A DNA stretch of 64,000 nt from Alloascoidea africana (Eukaryota; Ascomycota; Alloascoideomycetes; Alloascoideales; Alloascoideaceae), in the NCBI GenBank assembly GCA_030581615.1, contig JAKTTT010000013.1:310001-374000 (forward strand), read 5' to 3'. How positions within the stretch are numbered: the stretch's first letter is position 1; each line of letters starts with the position of its first letter. The notes under the pieces are model-generated. The model did not search any database. It saw only the letters and a list, made by a program, of their open reading frames with translations, and was not told where the DNA came from. Of the stretch, positions 50,293 through 60,756 are shown piece by piece. A program made the position numbers and the translations under genes.

Positions 50293-51101
50293 ATGGATAT
50301 TTTACTTGGCATCAAATTGGGTGATGGCACGCTTCTGGCGACATCAAAAGCAGCAGTTCGAGGCATCAGTGTGTTGAAGACAACAGATGATAAAACAAGA
50401 GCTTTGAATGAGCACGTTCTGATGGCGTATACTGGCGAGGCAGGAGATACAGGCAAGTTTTGAAACGTTTAACTGGAGGCTCAATTGGGGCCTGAGGCCA
50501 CTGTTGTGTCACTGGCTGTGTATGCCATTCGATTTGTGCTGTCTTATTAACACCATTTTAGTGCAATTTGCCGAGTATATCCAAGCAAATATCCAACTCT
50601 ACGGCATTTCAAACAGCTATGACTTGTCTCCAAAGGCAGTTTCCAGTTTTGTCAGGAATGAGCTTGCACGATCTTTACGAAGCAGAGTAAGTGTTTGAAA
50701 CTGTTGCCACCCCATACTTTCTTTTTATGCTAATTGACTACAGAAACCATACCAGGTGAATGTTCTATTGGGAGGCTATGATGTCAAGACAGACACTCCT
50801 AGCTTGAACTGGATTGATTACCTCGGTACAAATGTTGAAATACCATACGCTGCACATGGATATGCCGCTTACTATACACTTTCATTGCTGGATCGACATT
50901 ACAAGCACGGTATGAGCCTGGAGGAAGGTCTCAAGCTGTTGAAATTGTGCTCCGATGAGTTGAATCGCCGAATGCCCATTGACTTTAAGGGAATCTATGT
51001 AAGTTTTCTTACCCGATGCTTCATCTTTTTCGTTGGCTAACATTATTTCGCAGGTCAAATATGTCACAAAGGATGGAATTCAGCAAGTTGATTTTGAGTA
51101 G
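50293..51101 (+). CDS. PRE1: 20S proteasome beta4 subunit (Pre1), four exons
   Basis: Exons 50293-50452, 50562-50686, 50744-50998 and 51054-51101 encode 195 residues (yeast Pre1 198). The protein aligns to Pre1 end to end: [87 protein letters not shown]. Beta4 is a non-catalytic subunit of the inner ring. Intron 1 (109 nt) starts GCAAGT rather than GT: the homology fixes the junction at ACA-G|GCAAGT, so this is a GC-AG intron. Introns 2 and 3 (57 and 55 nt) both start GTAAGT, the third with a GGCTAAC branch site. PRI1 lies divergently upstream. Confidence 0.95.
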
Positions 51102-51197
51102 AGAGCTTGTTGAAGGATTAGAGAAGAAAATATTTAATGAATAAATTTTCAAAGATTTTCACCCAAAGCATGTATTATACAACCCATTACAGTAAGA

Positions 51198-52208
51198 TTA
51201 TCTAAAAGCTGGCCGGTTCTTTATGGAGGTTGAGGCCGCGCGAGCATGTCCACTATTAGCTGATCGAGCGGCTGGTACGCCAGAAGCGCTCCTCGTAGAC
51301 CGATGGCTTGGGATCCTCGACTGTGGTATTCTTGATCTAGAGGTGGAGGCTGAAGCTGATGTTGAACTAGACGATAGCGATGAGTTTGCATTTCGGGCAC
51401 CAGAACGTATTCCTGGGCGAGCAGTACCAGTACCAGAGCCAGTACCGGTTCCTTGACGTGAACGTGTAGAAGTCTGGGCACCTGACAAAGAAGAGGCCCT
51501 ACTCGCTTGTCTTGAATTTGATCTAAATGTATTTGTTTGTGTTGGCGGTTCCACGTTCCTGGGCTTGGGCTGGTCCACAAAGGACTCATTTGTCATGTAT
51601 GTCATTTCCATATCTTCTGGTTCATATGTTCGCTGCCTTCCCTGTGCCTCCCTATGGTCAATCTCTTGATGTTCTCTTCCCAGGCTGAAAAGCCCTTGTG
51701 TTTCTGGCTGGGATTGTGCCATGTACATTTCCATCCTCTTGAAATTTTCGAGACTGGGTGCTTCTCCAAACTCAACACACCATGCGTTCATTTGCAGTCC
51801 GTAGACAAAGCCAGCAAAGCTCTCGTTAAAAGTAGCAAGACTCTCATGTATCAGTTGCAAGTGTTGAAAGTTGAGATCGAGATCTGTCAGAGAATCGCTC
51901 ATCTCGCGAAAAGAGCCCAGGGCCGCGTCCAGAGGCAGATGCTCTGCATCTACAGGATAGTGTCCACCCGAAGGAGGTCCATGGATGGAAATGTTCTGGG
52001 AAGAGAGCCGATGAGGCGTGCTGGGACGCGACAGGTCTGTTCTGGCCATGTTTCTGTCCTCAACATTCACTATCTTCCAAGGTCCTTTTGGCATGTTTCT
52101 GTTTAGAGTGTATGGGTGTACTGGAACACAGTAAAGCCAGCTAACCGGTCTGAGATTTACGCTTGTACGCGGCTGTATGCAAGGGTCTGCGTCTTCTGCC
52201 AAAGGCAT
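51198..52208 (-). CDS. DAM1: DASH/Dam1 complex subunit Dam1
   Basis: 336 residues from the ATG at 52208; an internal ATG at 52094 (MPKGPWKIVNVED) would give 298 and is an equally good start. The Dam1 domain lies at about residues 92-150 (SFREMSDSLTDLDLNFQHLQLIHESLATFNESF...NAWCVEFGEAP, shown broken). The DASH ring couples kinetochores to microtubule ends. The C-terminal 130 residues are basic, Ser/Arg-rich and disordered, as in other Dam1 tails that contact tubulin and Ndc80. They contain SRIPQSRIPS at 292-301, two tandem SxIP motifs of the kind that bind EB1/Bim1. It overlaps no neighbour and is divergent from the asparagine synthetase gene. Confidence 0.88.
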   Translation of the reverse strand: MPLAEDADPCIQPRTSVNLRPVSWLYCVPVHPYTLNRNMPKGPWKIVNVEDRNMARTDLSRPSTPHRLSSQNISIHGPPSGGHYPVDAEHLPLDAALGSFREMSDSLTDLDLNFQHLQLIHESLATFNESFAGFVYGLQMNAWCVEFGEAPSLENFKRMEMYMAQSQPETQGLFSLGREHQEIDHREAQGRQRTYEPEDMEMTYMTNESFVDQPKPRNVEPPTQTNTFRSNSRQASRASSLSGAQTSTRSRQGTGTGSGTGTARPGIRSGARNANSSLSSSSTSASASTSRSRIPQSRIPSHRSTRSASGVPAARSANSGHARAASTSIKNRPAFR

Positions 52209-52568
52209 TACTTAATTTGGCGGACTGCGTGCACGGAACGGGCGAGAAAACGGGCCGCGGTTTTGGGGAAAGACAGCAACGAGAAACCAGCAGAGAAAGC
52301 TGGTAACGGTTAACTGGGGGAGGCGTTCCGCCCGGTGCGAAGAGTCATAGCAGATAATCTCGCGAGCGGAACGGTTGCCGGGCGGCAAAAAACACCAAAA
52401 GGAAGAAAAAAGATAAGGATGGATTGCTAAGTCAGCGATTAGTCATACCCGTTGAGTCATAACTTTTTTAATTTTTCGTTTTAAATTTTCCATACAAACC
52501 GCCGGATTGCTCTTCTCTCCTCTTCTTTCTTCACTAGCCTACTTTCTTTCTGTTGCTTTAGACAAATA
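52209..52568. promoter_or_regulatory. Divergent promoter, DAM1 / asparagine synthetase
   Basis: 360 bp between the starts. It includes a TGAGTCAT site at 52453-52460, a related TAGTCAT at 52439-52445 and an AGAGTCAT near 52342, then a T-rich stretch before the synthetase ATG. Confidence 0.55.
52453..52460. promoter_or_regulatory. Gcn4-type site TGAGTCAT before asparagine synthetase
   Basis: TGAGTCA followed by T, an exact Gcn4/AP-1 half-palindrome pair, 116 bp upstream of the ATG. Partial copies lie on its left. Fits general amino-acid control of asparagine synthesis. Confidence 0.65.
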
Positions 52569-54642
52569 ATGTGTGGGATCTTCGCCTGTTTCCACCATGA
52601 CGATGTGGTTGCTTTTAAAGAAGCTGCTCTGAGATACTCGAAACGGTGAGCATTTGTTTTGTCTCTTCTTTTATTCGGTGTCTTGTGATTCGCGATGGGT
52701 GTGGTGAAAAATCGGAAATCATTGACGGAGTGATTCATGTTTTGGTCCTAAACAAGAAAGAAGCGTCTAGCAACGACGCCAACAAGAAGGACTTGGTCCA
52801 GGACTGACGTTTTTCACTGGCCGTTTTATTGAGCTGATTTTTTTTCCCGAACCACTTGCGATGAAAACTGCGGTTTTCAGGTAGAGAACTCTACAACCTG
52901 AAGATCAAAGATCTCCCTGGGATATCCTGTGTACAGAAACGATGATCTAACAAAGACGGTTTTCTCTCTCTCGTAGTATACGACATCGTGGACCCGACTG
53001 GAGTGGCACCTTCATCAAGAACGACTCTATAATCTGCCACGAGCGTCTTTCGATCGTTGGACTAGACTCTGGTGCCCAACCAATCACCAACGCAGATGAG
53101 ACGATTGCCCTTGGCGTCAACGGCGAGATTTATAACCATGTCAGCATAAGACATGAGTTCTCGGGGTATCCTTTCAAGACTCTGAGCGACTGTGAGCCCA
53201 TCATCCCCTTGTATGAAAAATATGGCATCGCTGCGCCCGAGAAGCTCGACGGCATGTTTGCGTTTGTGCTCTATGACTCTAAAAAAGACCGTGTTATTGC
53301 GGCTAGAGACCCCATCGGAATCACAACGTTGTACATGGGCCGATCTTCCAAGTACCCCAAGAGACTGTATTTTGCATCCGAGCTAAAGTGTCTCGTTGAT
53401 GAGTGCGATAACATCGAGGCTTTCCCTCCGGGCCATGTTTATGACTCAGTGACGGACAAGCTGACCAGATATTACAAGCCCTTATGGTGGGACGCAAAGA
53501 CTCCTACAACTCCGGTCGATTATAAGCTGATCCGGACGACGTTGGAAACTGCCGTTCGCAAGAGACTCATGGCCGAAGTTCCATACGGTGTTTTGCTCTC
53601 TGGTGGACTAGACTCTTCGCTGATTGCTGCTATCGCGGCAAGGGAGACCCGCAAAGCGGCACTTATCGAGGAGGCCAAGATTTTGGCAAACGGTTACGAG
53701 GACGCTTCACACACGCTTTCGGGTATAGACGAGGCTGGTAACCTCCAGCTTAACGGATTACCCACGGCGAGATTACATTCGTTTGCAATCGGACTTCCAG
53801 GTGCTCCTGATCTTCTTGCAGCTCGAAAAGTTGCAAAGTACATTGGAACAATCCATCACGAGCACACTTTTACCGTCCAGGACGGACTGGACGCTTTGAA
53901 CGACGTTATCTATCACCTCGAAACGTACGATGTGACTACGATCCGGGCATCCACACCCATGTACCTGCTTTCGAGAAAGATCAAGGCCCAGGGAATCAAG
54001 ATGGTGCTTTCCGGAGAAGGAAGCGACGAGATCTTTGGTGGATACCTTTACTTTGGAGCAGCACCTTCGAAAGAAGAGTTCCACGAGGAGTCGGTCAAAA
54101 GAGTCAAGAACCTCCATTTCGCCGACTGTCTGAGAGCAAACAAGTCGACGATGGCCTGGGGTCTTGAGGCACGCGTTCCTTTCCTTGACAAGCAGTTTTT
54201 GAACGTTTGTATGGATGTGGACCCCAAAGAGAAGATGATCAAGAAGGGCCGCATTGAAAAGTACATTTTGCGTCGTGCTTTTGATACCAAGGGCGAAGAG
54301 GATGGCGAGGCCAAGCCCTATCTCCCCGATGAGATTCTCTGGAGACAAAAGGAACAGTTTTCGGATGGTGTGGGCTATTCGTGGATCGATGCGCTCAAAG
54401 ATACTGCGAATGCCACTGTCACTGATGAAGAACTCGCCAACCCCAAGCCCGAATGGGGAGATGACATACCCACCACGAAAGAGGGATACTGGTACAGATG
54501 CAAGTTTGATGCTTTGTTCCCTCAAAAGGCAGCTGCCAACACGGTTATGAGATGGATCCCTAAAGCAGAATGGGGATGCGCTGAAGATCCTTCTGGAAGA
54601 TACGTCAAGAGCCATGAGGCCCATGTTGATGATGCAGAGTAG
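52569..54642 (+). CDS. ASN1: Asparagine synthetase (glutamine-hydrolysing), two exons
   Basis: Exons 52569-52645 and 52977-54642 encode 580 residues (yeast Asn1 572). The 331-nt intron, the longest seen here, starts GTGAGC and has a GATCTAAC branch site; the junction restores [13 protein letters not shown]. Cys2 of MCGIF is the glutaminase nucleophile. The glutaminase domain runs to about residue 200 ([19 protein letters not shown]); the synthetase domain has the ATP-pyrophosphatase loop [10 protein letters not shown] near residue 231 and [16 protein letters not shown]. It converts aspartate, glutamine and ATP to asparagine. Yeast has two near-identical copies (ASN1/ASN2); only one lies here, so the symbol is by family. 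A 343-codon antisense frame over it is a shadow. Confidence 0.95.
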
Positions 54643-54825
54643 CGAACCAAATAGACATGTATGTATAAAGACCACTCCAGAAGATAAGAATAGTAGTAGT
54701 AAGCAATAAAAATACAAAGAAACATAAGAACAAAACAAAATAGGAAAATCGCTTCTCATGCCTAGTTTTTTTTTGTGTTTTTTTTTCAATACAACTTTCA
54801 ACAAATACTAAGACCTAAAAGAATT

Positions 54826-56923
54826 TCACCATATTGGCAGAAAGTTGCCTACAATCATCATTGGAATATCAAAAACGTCTCTCTTTATCGTCCATGTACA
54901 CGCAGTTCGGATCTTACCCTCGTTGAAAAGCGAACTGGGCGAATTGTAGAGTGACCTGTTGCCCTGTACGTATTTTGTGTTTTTGCTACCGTCATGGAGA
55001 TACCCACCGGATGAAGATCCCGGTAGAGGTAGAGGCAAGTCCAACTTCATGCCATTTGCGTTTGCACCCTCACCGCCTTCTGTTCCGTTTTGCTTGTCTG
55101 GATGGACTTGATCATTTGCATTTTGCATCCTGTTTTGAAATCTTTTCTTTTGTGCCAATTCGGGGCGTAGGAGTGTGCACTCGGTCATTGTGGCTCCTCT
55201 TGAATCTCCAAAGGCCATGTCGCTGAAGAGCTTAAAATAGTCGACGATACTCTTATCGTCGAACAGTTCCACTATCAGAGTTCGTTTGCCGAGCAGTTGC
55301 GAACGAGTCCAACCCGTAAGCATACAAAACTCTTTGCCAACGGCGGCAATCTCTCCTGTACGCCGCCAGATGATGGTCGGCGTGGCACTGAAAGAGATGA
55401 ACTTTTCGTACTCCAGTAAAGTCCGCTGGAAGCATTTTTCCATGAAAACCAGATCCTCCACTTGCAGCGTTTTGATTGTTGCGATGAACGAGGGACGGTA
55501 GGCGGCCATCGCCTGGATGACCGTGGTCAGCGTTGGTTTATCGAGCCGCTGGGACAGATAGGACAGCAGCGCGTGGAAGCCCGCGGTATAGGAAAACGGC
55601 TTTGAGACATTGCGATAGACTGTCTCCGGGGTCTGAAGGTTTTTCGGCACTGGGCGATTTCCACCGGCATTGAAAGCTGGATAGGAAGGCGACCGAGAAC
55701 TGCTGGCGTTATAGTAAGAAGCCCCCGGAGACAGACTCGTCAGTGCTCCTTGAACCGGAGGACGCATTGCTCCCAGATGACCACCTTGCTGTGGCGGTCT
55801 TTGCACTTGTGTCTGTGCTTGAGTATGAGTATGAGTCTGGGCTTGGGCTTGGGCTTGAGGCTGGGTCTGCGAATGGAGATGGAACATGTCTAGCGAAGGC
55901 ACATCGCCGAGGCTGCCTGCTCCATCGTCAAACAGCACGGTTGGGCTTGCGCTGGATCGGTCGGCCAAGGACAGGCCTGGGATCAAACGCTTATCGCTGG
56001 TGTCAGGGTCGCTGCTGGAGCTGCCTGGGGCCAGCATGTTGGAGATGATTTCGTACTCCAGGTCTGCGGTCTTGGAATCGAAACGGGCGGGAAGCAGCTG
56101 GTTATACCCCGGCTGAACCGACTGCGACTGCGACTGCGACTGAGACTGAGATTGGGCCTGTGCCTGGGACGACGAGGGCAGCATCGACATGGCCACGGGC
56201 GTGCTGGAAGGCGTTGGCGGGACATTTGAAGGCAGAATCGAGGACACAGAGGGCAGGGCCAGCTGGAGATGCTGCTCCACGGGCCTTACTCTCGCAGAAG
56301 CATTTGGCGTTGACGTTGAGATTGGTCCCTGTCTTTTTGCACTCTCAATTTCGTCCGCAAGCAGATACTTTGCCTTTTTCCTAACGCCGTTTCTACATGT
56401 CGCGGCGAGGCCCTTTCGGATACACGACTGGCAGGGACGGCCTGGAAAATATGGTTAGTTGGTTAACGAGTTGGCTTTTCTGTGCTGGTGCCCAAACCAA
56501 AAAAAAAAATTCAAACTTACCGTCGTCGCAACTCAAATGCGATTTCTGACAGTTTGTGCATGCCCTGCTTGACTTTCTTCGCTTTTTGGGTTTTGTCTGG
56601 CTTGGATATTGAGTTTGAAATTGCTGCTGGGGTTGCGATTGCTGGTTGGGCTCGGAAACGGCAGCGGAGGAGGGCGAGGAAGGGGGGATGATCAGAGGCT
56701 TCTTCTGGCCTGGCTGCTGGGACGGAGGAGGAGGCGGGTCCGCCACGCCCACGTCTCCAGCAGCCGAGACGAGGGATCGATCGAGAAGGTCCACCTGGTG
56801 GGAGTCGTTATCGGGCTGCTGCTGGAGATGGCGTCCCCTCGGAGGCAGCAGCTGCAGAGCAGAGTTGGAGGAGGACGGGTTCGTTTGGGAACGGACAGCC
56901 ACGGAGGTTGATTCCGAGGGCAT
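54826..56923 (-). CDS. ERT1: Zn2Cys6-PAS transcription factor of the ERT1/AcuK type, two exons
   Basis: Exons 56923-56521 and 56441-54826 encode 672 residues. The 79-nt intron starts GTAAGT, has an AACTAAC branch site and splits the zinc cluster between the third and fourth cysteine. The joined cluster reads CTNCQKSHLSCDDGRPCQSC, continuing through IRKGLAATC and NGVRKKAKYLL (Cys122 to Cys150), the pattern of Ert1/AcuK/AcuM regulators. These act on gluconeogenic and ethanol-utilisation genes. A PAS domain lies at about 475-590 (TPTIIWRRTGEIAAVGKEFCMLTGWTRSQLLGK, in part). The middle is rich in Gln, Ser and Pro with long Gln-Ala, Gln-Ser and Gln-Thr alternations. The ERT1, GSM1 and RDS2 subfamilies are close, so the symbol is provisional. 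It is divergent from GLC3. Confidence 0.8.
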
Positions 56924-57128
56924 GCTACTCGACGACGAAAGACACAACGTGCTGATATTATTTGTTTAGGCGCACTGTAGCCGATATTTCTGCTGGATTC
57001 TTCTTCTGTTCGTATGGGCCGGACTGCTGGCCAGGACCGTGCTCTCCTGGGGTTCGTGATCTCCAAGAAAAGTCTTGCTCGTTCAAGGGCTGTTTAGTAC
57101 CGCTACCCCAGATTTAACGGTTCGCACT

Positions 57129-57144
57129 ACACACACACACACAC
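57129..57144. repeat. (AC)8 microsatellite
   Basis: Eight AC dinucleotides in the ERT1/GLC3 intergenic region. Confidence 0.8.
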
Positions 57145-57369
57145 GCTCAACTCGCGCAGGCAGCTTTCTAGTCGGAGGGTCGGATACACGCGTATAGTGG
57201 TCGGGGTCTCGGTGCTCGCTCGCGCTGTCTGGCCATCGCCTGCTCGTCCCCGGATGTTTTTTTCTGCCCGGAACTGGTCGTGGAGAGCTGGTCCTGCCAG
57301 CCGCGAGGCGGAACGCCCCGGACCCCGCGGGTGCACGGGTGTTTCGTTTGGGTTTCTCTCTGTGTGCAT

Positions 57370-57375
57370 CACGTG
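57370..57375. promoter_or_regulatory. CACGTG E-box upstream of GLC3
   Basis: Perfect palindrome within TCACGTGA, 87 bp before the GLC3 ATG. In yeasts this core binds Cbf1, Pho4 or Tye7, the last a glycolytic and carbohydrate regulator. Inference only. Confidence 0.4.
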
Positions 57376-57461
57376 ATCACCACCACCACACCACCTCGTG
57401 GCTGTCCATCGCCATCTCCTTCTTCTCCTTCTGTCTCGCCCTCCAGACCGTTCTTGCCCCC

Positions 57462-59591
57462 ATGTCCGCCGCCCACGCCCAGACTGCTGCCGAGACCGCT
57501 CAATTGGACTCAATTGACGCCGACATTCGCCAGGCGACCGCCAACTCCAGGCCCGGAGAGGGCGTCATCGACCTGGACCCGTGGCTTTCCCCTTATCGCG
57601 ACTCCATTGCTCGCAGATACGCAATTGCCCAGGACTGGATCAAGCGATTGGAGAGAGACGAAGGAGGGCTGGCAAACTTTGCCAGGGGCTACGAGTCCTT
57701 TGGGCTCCATGTCCGCGACCGCGACCAAAGCGTCCTGTACCGCGAATGGGCTCCGAACGCAACGGCCGCAAGCTTCATTGGCGACTTTAACAACTGGGAC
57801 GACTCCAAAAACCCCATGAAACAGGATGCCTTTGGCGTGTGGGAGTGCGTGGTGCCCCCCGATGCTAACGGAAACGTGGCAATCCCCCACGACTCCAAGG
57901 TCAAGATCCGGCTCACGGTCCCCGGCCGCGACGACAAACTAGACCGTCTGCCTGCCTGGATCACAAGGGTCACCCAGGACCTCGACGTTTCCCCCGTCTA
58001 CGACGCCAGGTTCTGGAACCCCCCGGCCTCGGAACGCTACGTTCTAAAGAACCCAAAGCCAAAGCGTCCAGCGTCTGCTCGTATCTACGAGGCCCATGTT
58101 GGCATCTCCACCCCAGAACCAAGAGTCGGCTCTTACAAAGAGTTTACACAGAACGTTCTCCCTCGCATAAAGGACCTGGGCTACAATGTCATCCAGCTCA
58201 TGGCCGTCATGGAACACGCCTACTATGCCTCCTTCGGCTACCAGGTCACCAACTTCTTTGCTGCCTCCTCCAGATACGGCTCCCCTGAAGACCTCAAAGA
58301 GCTGATTGATGTGGCCCACGGCATGGGCATCACCGTCTTACTTGATGTTGTTCACTCCCATGCCTGCAAAAACGTTCTCGATGGCATTAACATGTTTGAC
58401 GGAACTGACTACCAGTACTTCCACAGTGGTGGAAAAGGCCAGCATGACCTGTGGGATTCACGTTTGTTCAACTACGGCAAACACGAGGTGCTCCGATACT
58501 TGCTCTCGAACATACGTTTCTACCTCGATGAGTACGGTTTTGACGGATTCCGCTTCGACGGTGTCACCAGTATCCTCTATCTCCACCACGGAATCGGCAC
58601 AGGCTTCTCCGGTGGATATCACGAGTACTTTGGTGATGCAGCCGTTGATGAAGAAGGGGTTGTCTACCTCATGCTTGCGAATGAATTGATCCATCAATTG
58701 AGCCCCAACTACATTACTGTAGCCGAAGATGTTAGCGGAATGCCTGCTCTCTGTCTGCCCCTTGCCATTGGAGGCATTGGCTTCGACTACCGTCTCGCAA
58801 TGGCTGTGCCCGACATGTGGATCAAGATGCTGAAGGAACAGCAAGATGACGATTGGGATATGGGACACGTTGTATTCACCCTCACAAATAGACGCCATTT
58901 GGAACGTACAATTGCCTATGCAGAGTCCCACGATCAGGCCCTTGTTGGGGACAAGACCCTTGCCTTTTGGCTCATGGACAAAGAGATGTACACCAACATG
59001 TCAATTTTGTCACCCCTTACCCCCGTTATCGACCGTGGCATTGCGCTTCACAAAATGATCAGGCTTATCTCCCACGGTCTAGGTGGAGAAGGTTATCTCA
59101 ACTTTGAGGGAAACGAGTTTGGCCATCCCGAATGGCTCGACTTCCCGAGAGAGGGCAACCAAAACTCATTTCACTACGCCCGCAGGCAGTTCAACCTTAT
59201 TGATGACCAGCTCCTGAGGTACAAATTTCTGTATCGCTTCGATCTTGCTATGCAACACACCGAGGAGAAATTCCATTGGTTGGCTTCCCCGCAGGCCTAT
59301 GTGTCCTTGAAGAATGAGTCTGATAAAGTTATCGTGTTTGAGCGTGCGAATCTCCTCTGGATTTTCAACTTCCATCCGACCAAGTCATATTCAGACTACC
59401 GTGTAGGAGTCGAGATCGCCGGCAAATACAAAGTTGTTCTAGACACGGACGCCGAAGAGTTTGGTGGACACAAGCGAATCGATCATTCGACAGAGTTTTT
59501 TACGACCGATCTGGCATGGAATGGCAGGAGCAACTTTGTCCAGGTCTACATCCCTTCGAGATGTGCCATTGTTTTGGCCCGTTTCGATTAG
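57462..59591 (+). CDS. GLC3: 1,4-alpha-glucan (glycogen) branching enzyme
   Basis: 709 residues from the ATG at 57462 (yeast Glc3 704); upstream the frame has only a GTG. It cuts alpha-1,4 glucan chains and rejoins them by alpha-1,6 bonds, making glycogen branched. A CBM48 domain ([21 protein letters not shown], near residue 90-110) precedes the GH13 barrel. The four barrel regions are intact: [10 protein letters not shown] (near 294), FRFDGVTS (near 363, nucleophile Asp), AEDVSG (near 420, acid-base Glu) and AESHDQ (near 488, Asp). The C-terminal beta domain ends in CAIVLARF. Its 3' end converges on the proteasome-chaperone-like gene. Confidence 0.97.
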   Translation: MSAAHAQTAAETAQLDSIDADIRQATANSRPGEGVIDLDPWLSPYRDSIARRYAIAQDWIKRLERDEGGLANFARGYESFGLHVRDRDQSVLYREWAPNATAASFIGDFNNWDDSKNPMKQDAFGVWECVVPPDANGNVAIPHDSKVKIRLTVPGRDDKLDRLPAWITRVTQDLDVSPVYDARFWNPPASERYVLKNPKPKRPASARIYEAHVGISTPEPRVGSYKEFTQNVLPRIKDLGYNVIQLMAVMEHAYYASFGYQVTNFFAASSRYGSPEDLKELIDVAHGMGITVLLDVVHSHACKNVLDGINMFDGTDYQYFHSGGKGQHDLWDSRLFNYGKHEVLRYLLSNIRFYLDEYGFDGFRFDGVTSILYLHHGIGTGFSGGYHEYFGDAAVDEEGVVYLMLANELIHQLSPNYITVAEDVSGMPALCLPLAIGGIGFDYRLAMAVPDMWIKMLKEQQDDDWDMGHVVFTLTNRRHLERTIAYAESHDQALVGDKTLAFWLMDKEMYTNMSILSPLTPVIDRGIALHKMIRLISHGLGGEGYLNFEGNEFGHPEWLDFPREGNQNSFHYARRQFNLIDDQLLRYKFLYRFDLAMQHTEEKFHWLASPQAYVSLKNESDKVIVFERANLLWIFNFHPTKSYSDYRVGVEIAGKYKVVLDTDAEEFGGHKRIDHSTEFFTTDLAWNGRSNFVQVYIPSRCAIVLARFD

Positions 59592-60026
59592 ATACATTGA
59601 TTGATAATATATATACATTTGGAGTTGACGAAAAATTTATGGCATTTGCCTTATTATGAAAGAGCTAGTATATAAATGCAAGCAAAAATCACAGAAAAAA
59701 TGAAACGTTCACTACTATTACATCCAGCATTGATAACAAGAAGAATCGGATAAAAATAAAGTAAAGACAAACCCAAAAAAACAAAAATACAATGCATGCC
59801 ATGAAACGTTTGTCCCAAGTAAGAACATAAAAATAAGTATAAACGGTCGATCTGACCTGCATCAGATTTAAACTCTGGCTCAGATTTAGACTCAGATCTT
59901 GTCAAGATAATAATGACCTTCAAATAACTGGAGCATGACCGACTAACAATCCCATCATCATCATCAATATCATCATGAACATGACGTGGCAAGCACGCTT
60001 CATCGAAAACAGACGTTTCATCGCCT
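59592..60026. other. Convergent 3' flanks
   Basis: 435 AT-rich bases between the GLC3 stop and the end of the minus-strand gene at 60027. A minus-strand frame crossing it (59654-60184) is hydrophobic at its end but lies out of frame with the better gene model. No RNA gene seen. Confidence 0.5.
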
Positions 60027-60723
60027 TCATTTGGAACTTGAGCAGATCCCGCCACCGCACTCGACATTGGACTCAGTTTGCTCTTCAATCTCCTCTTGTC
60101 TCGTCTCGTACATCTTTTTCTGTAGACGTTTGTTGTCAAAGGATGGAAAGCTCGCGTAGCCATACCCGCTTGTGGCAGTAGCATCTCCTTCTGGAGTTGT
60201 CAATTCAGGAAGCTTTAGCAGAGTTGCAGAGTCGTTGCTTGGGTTTGGGCTCGTTGTGTTTGATCTCAATGCCTCTAATAAATTCATTGGAACTTTTCCC
60301 TATAGATGAAACAAATTAAAAAGACCTAAAGAAAAGTGCCTGCTGCACACTTTATATATTGCCAATTGGACTCAAAAGGTCAGCCCTGGCTCCACAAGAG
60401 AAAAAGAAAAAGAAGCGTGAACAGGCTGTAACAATGGCGGTGGCCATGACTGAGCGGTTAGATATAAGGTCTGCCACGTCCCTCGCCATCATGGCAAAAA
60501 GCTCATTTTCAACCTGATTTCTAATCCCGAACTGACTTTTCTCGTCATAAATAGCGCCGTTCTCCCCGATTTGCAGAATATGGAGATGAGCATCCGGAAG
60601 TTTGAGCTGCAAGATCCGGGCAGATAGACCTGTGCTGACATATGCCGGAAACCACCACTTTTGTCTCTTTTTTGTGAAGCAAACCAGTTTGTCCGTTTTG
60701 CTATTGTCATTTCCCATTTTCAT
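60027..60723 (-). CDS. Proteasome assembly chaperone PAC3/PAC4-like (candidate), two exons
   Basis: Proposed exons 60723-60433 and 60299-60027 encode 187 residues. Taken alone, the first frame ends at 60352 (123 residues) in a poly-Phe tail. The second frame begins right after a CTATAG acceptor, where the upstream codon is a stop. Joining them removes the Phe run and gives a plausible chaperone end (SNRSVMATAI-GKVPMNLLEALRS). This resembles the closing strand and helix of PAC3/PAC4-type proteins (human PAC3 NRAVLLAMAV...). The start region, GLSARILQLK and HLHILQIGENGAIYDE, resembles PAC4 (FSARL...FHVMRLTDSLF). Such proteins, Pba3/Pba4 in yeast, help assemble the proteasome alpha ring. The donor GTTACA is poor and no clear branch site is visible, so two separate small genes remain possible. 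The C-terminal 75 residues are disordered and end in a Cys-Gly-rich ECGGGIC. The start lies only 33 bp from that of RIB5. Confidence 0.45.
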
Positions 60724-60756
60724 TTACCGTTGCTGCTCAATTGAGATTCAAGATAT

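Larger units (their letters stand above)
56924..57461. promoter_or_regulatory. Divergent promoter, ERT1 / GLC3
   Basis: 538 bp, GC-rich on the GLC3 side. It holds an (AC)8 microsatellite at 57129-57144 and TCACGTGA at 57369-57376, 86 bp before the GLC3 ATG. The GLC3 frame is open far upstream but has no ATG before 57462. Confidence 0.5.

Noticed and set aside
15697-52208. DSN1 and DAM1 in one window as a kinetochore cluster
   Set aside because: They lie 33 kb apart among unrelated genes; yeast gene order makes this coincidence.
53773-54804. 343-codon minus-strand frame opposite asparagine synthetase
   Set aside because: Antisense shadow of a conserved enzyme; no recognisable domain.
59654-60184. 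176-codon minus-strand frame with hydrophobic end
   Set aside because: Overlaps the better gene model in another frame, and its hydrophobic part lies in AT-rich 3' flank.
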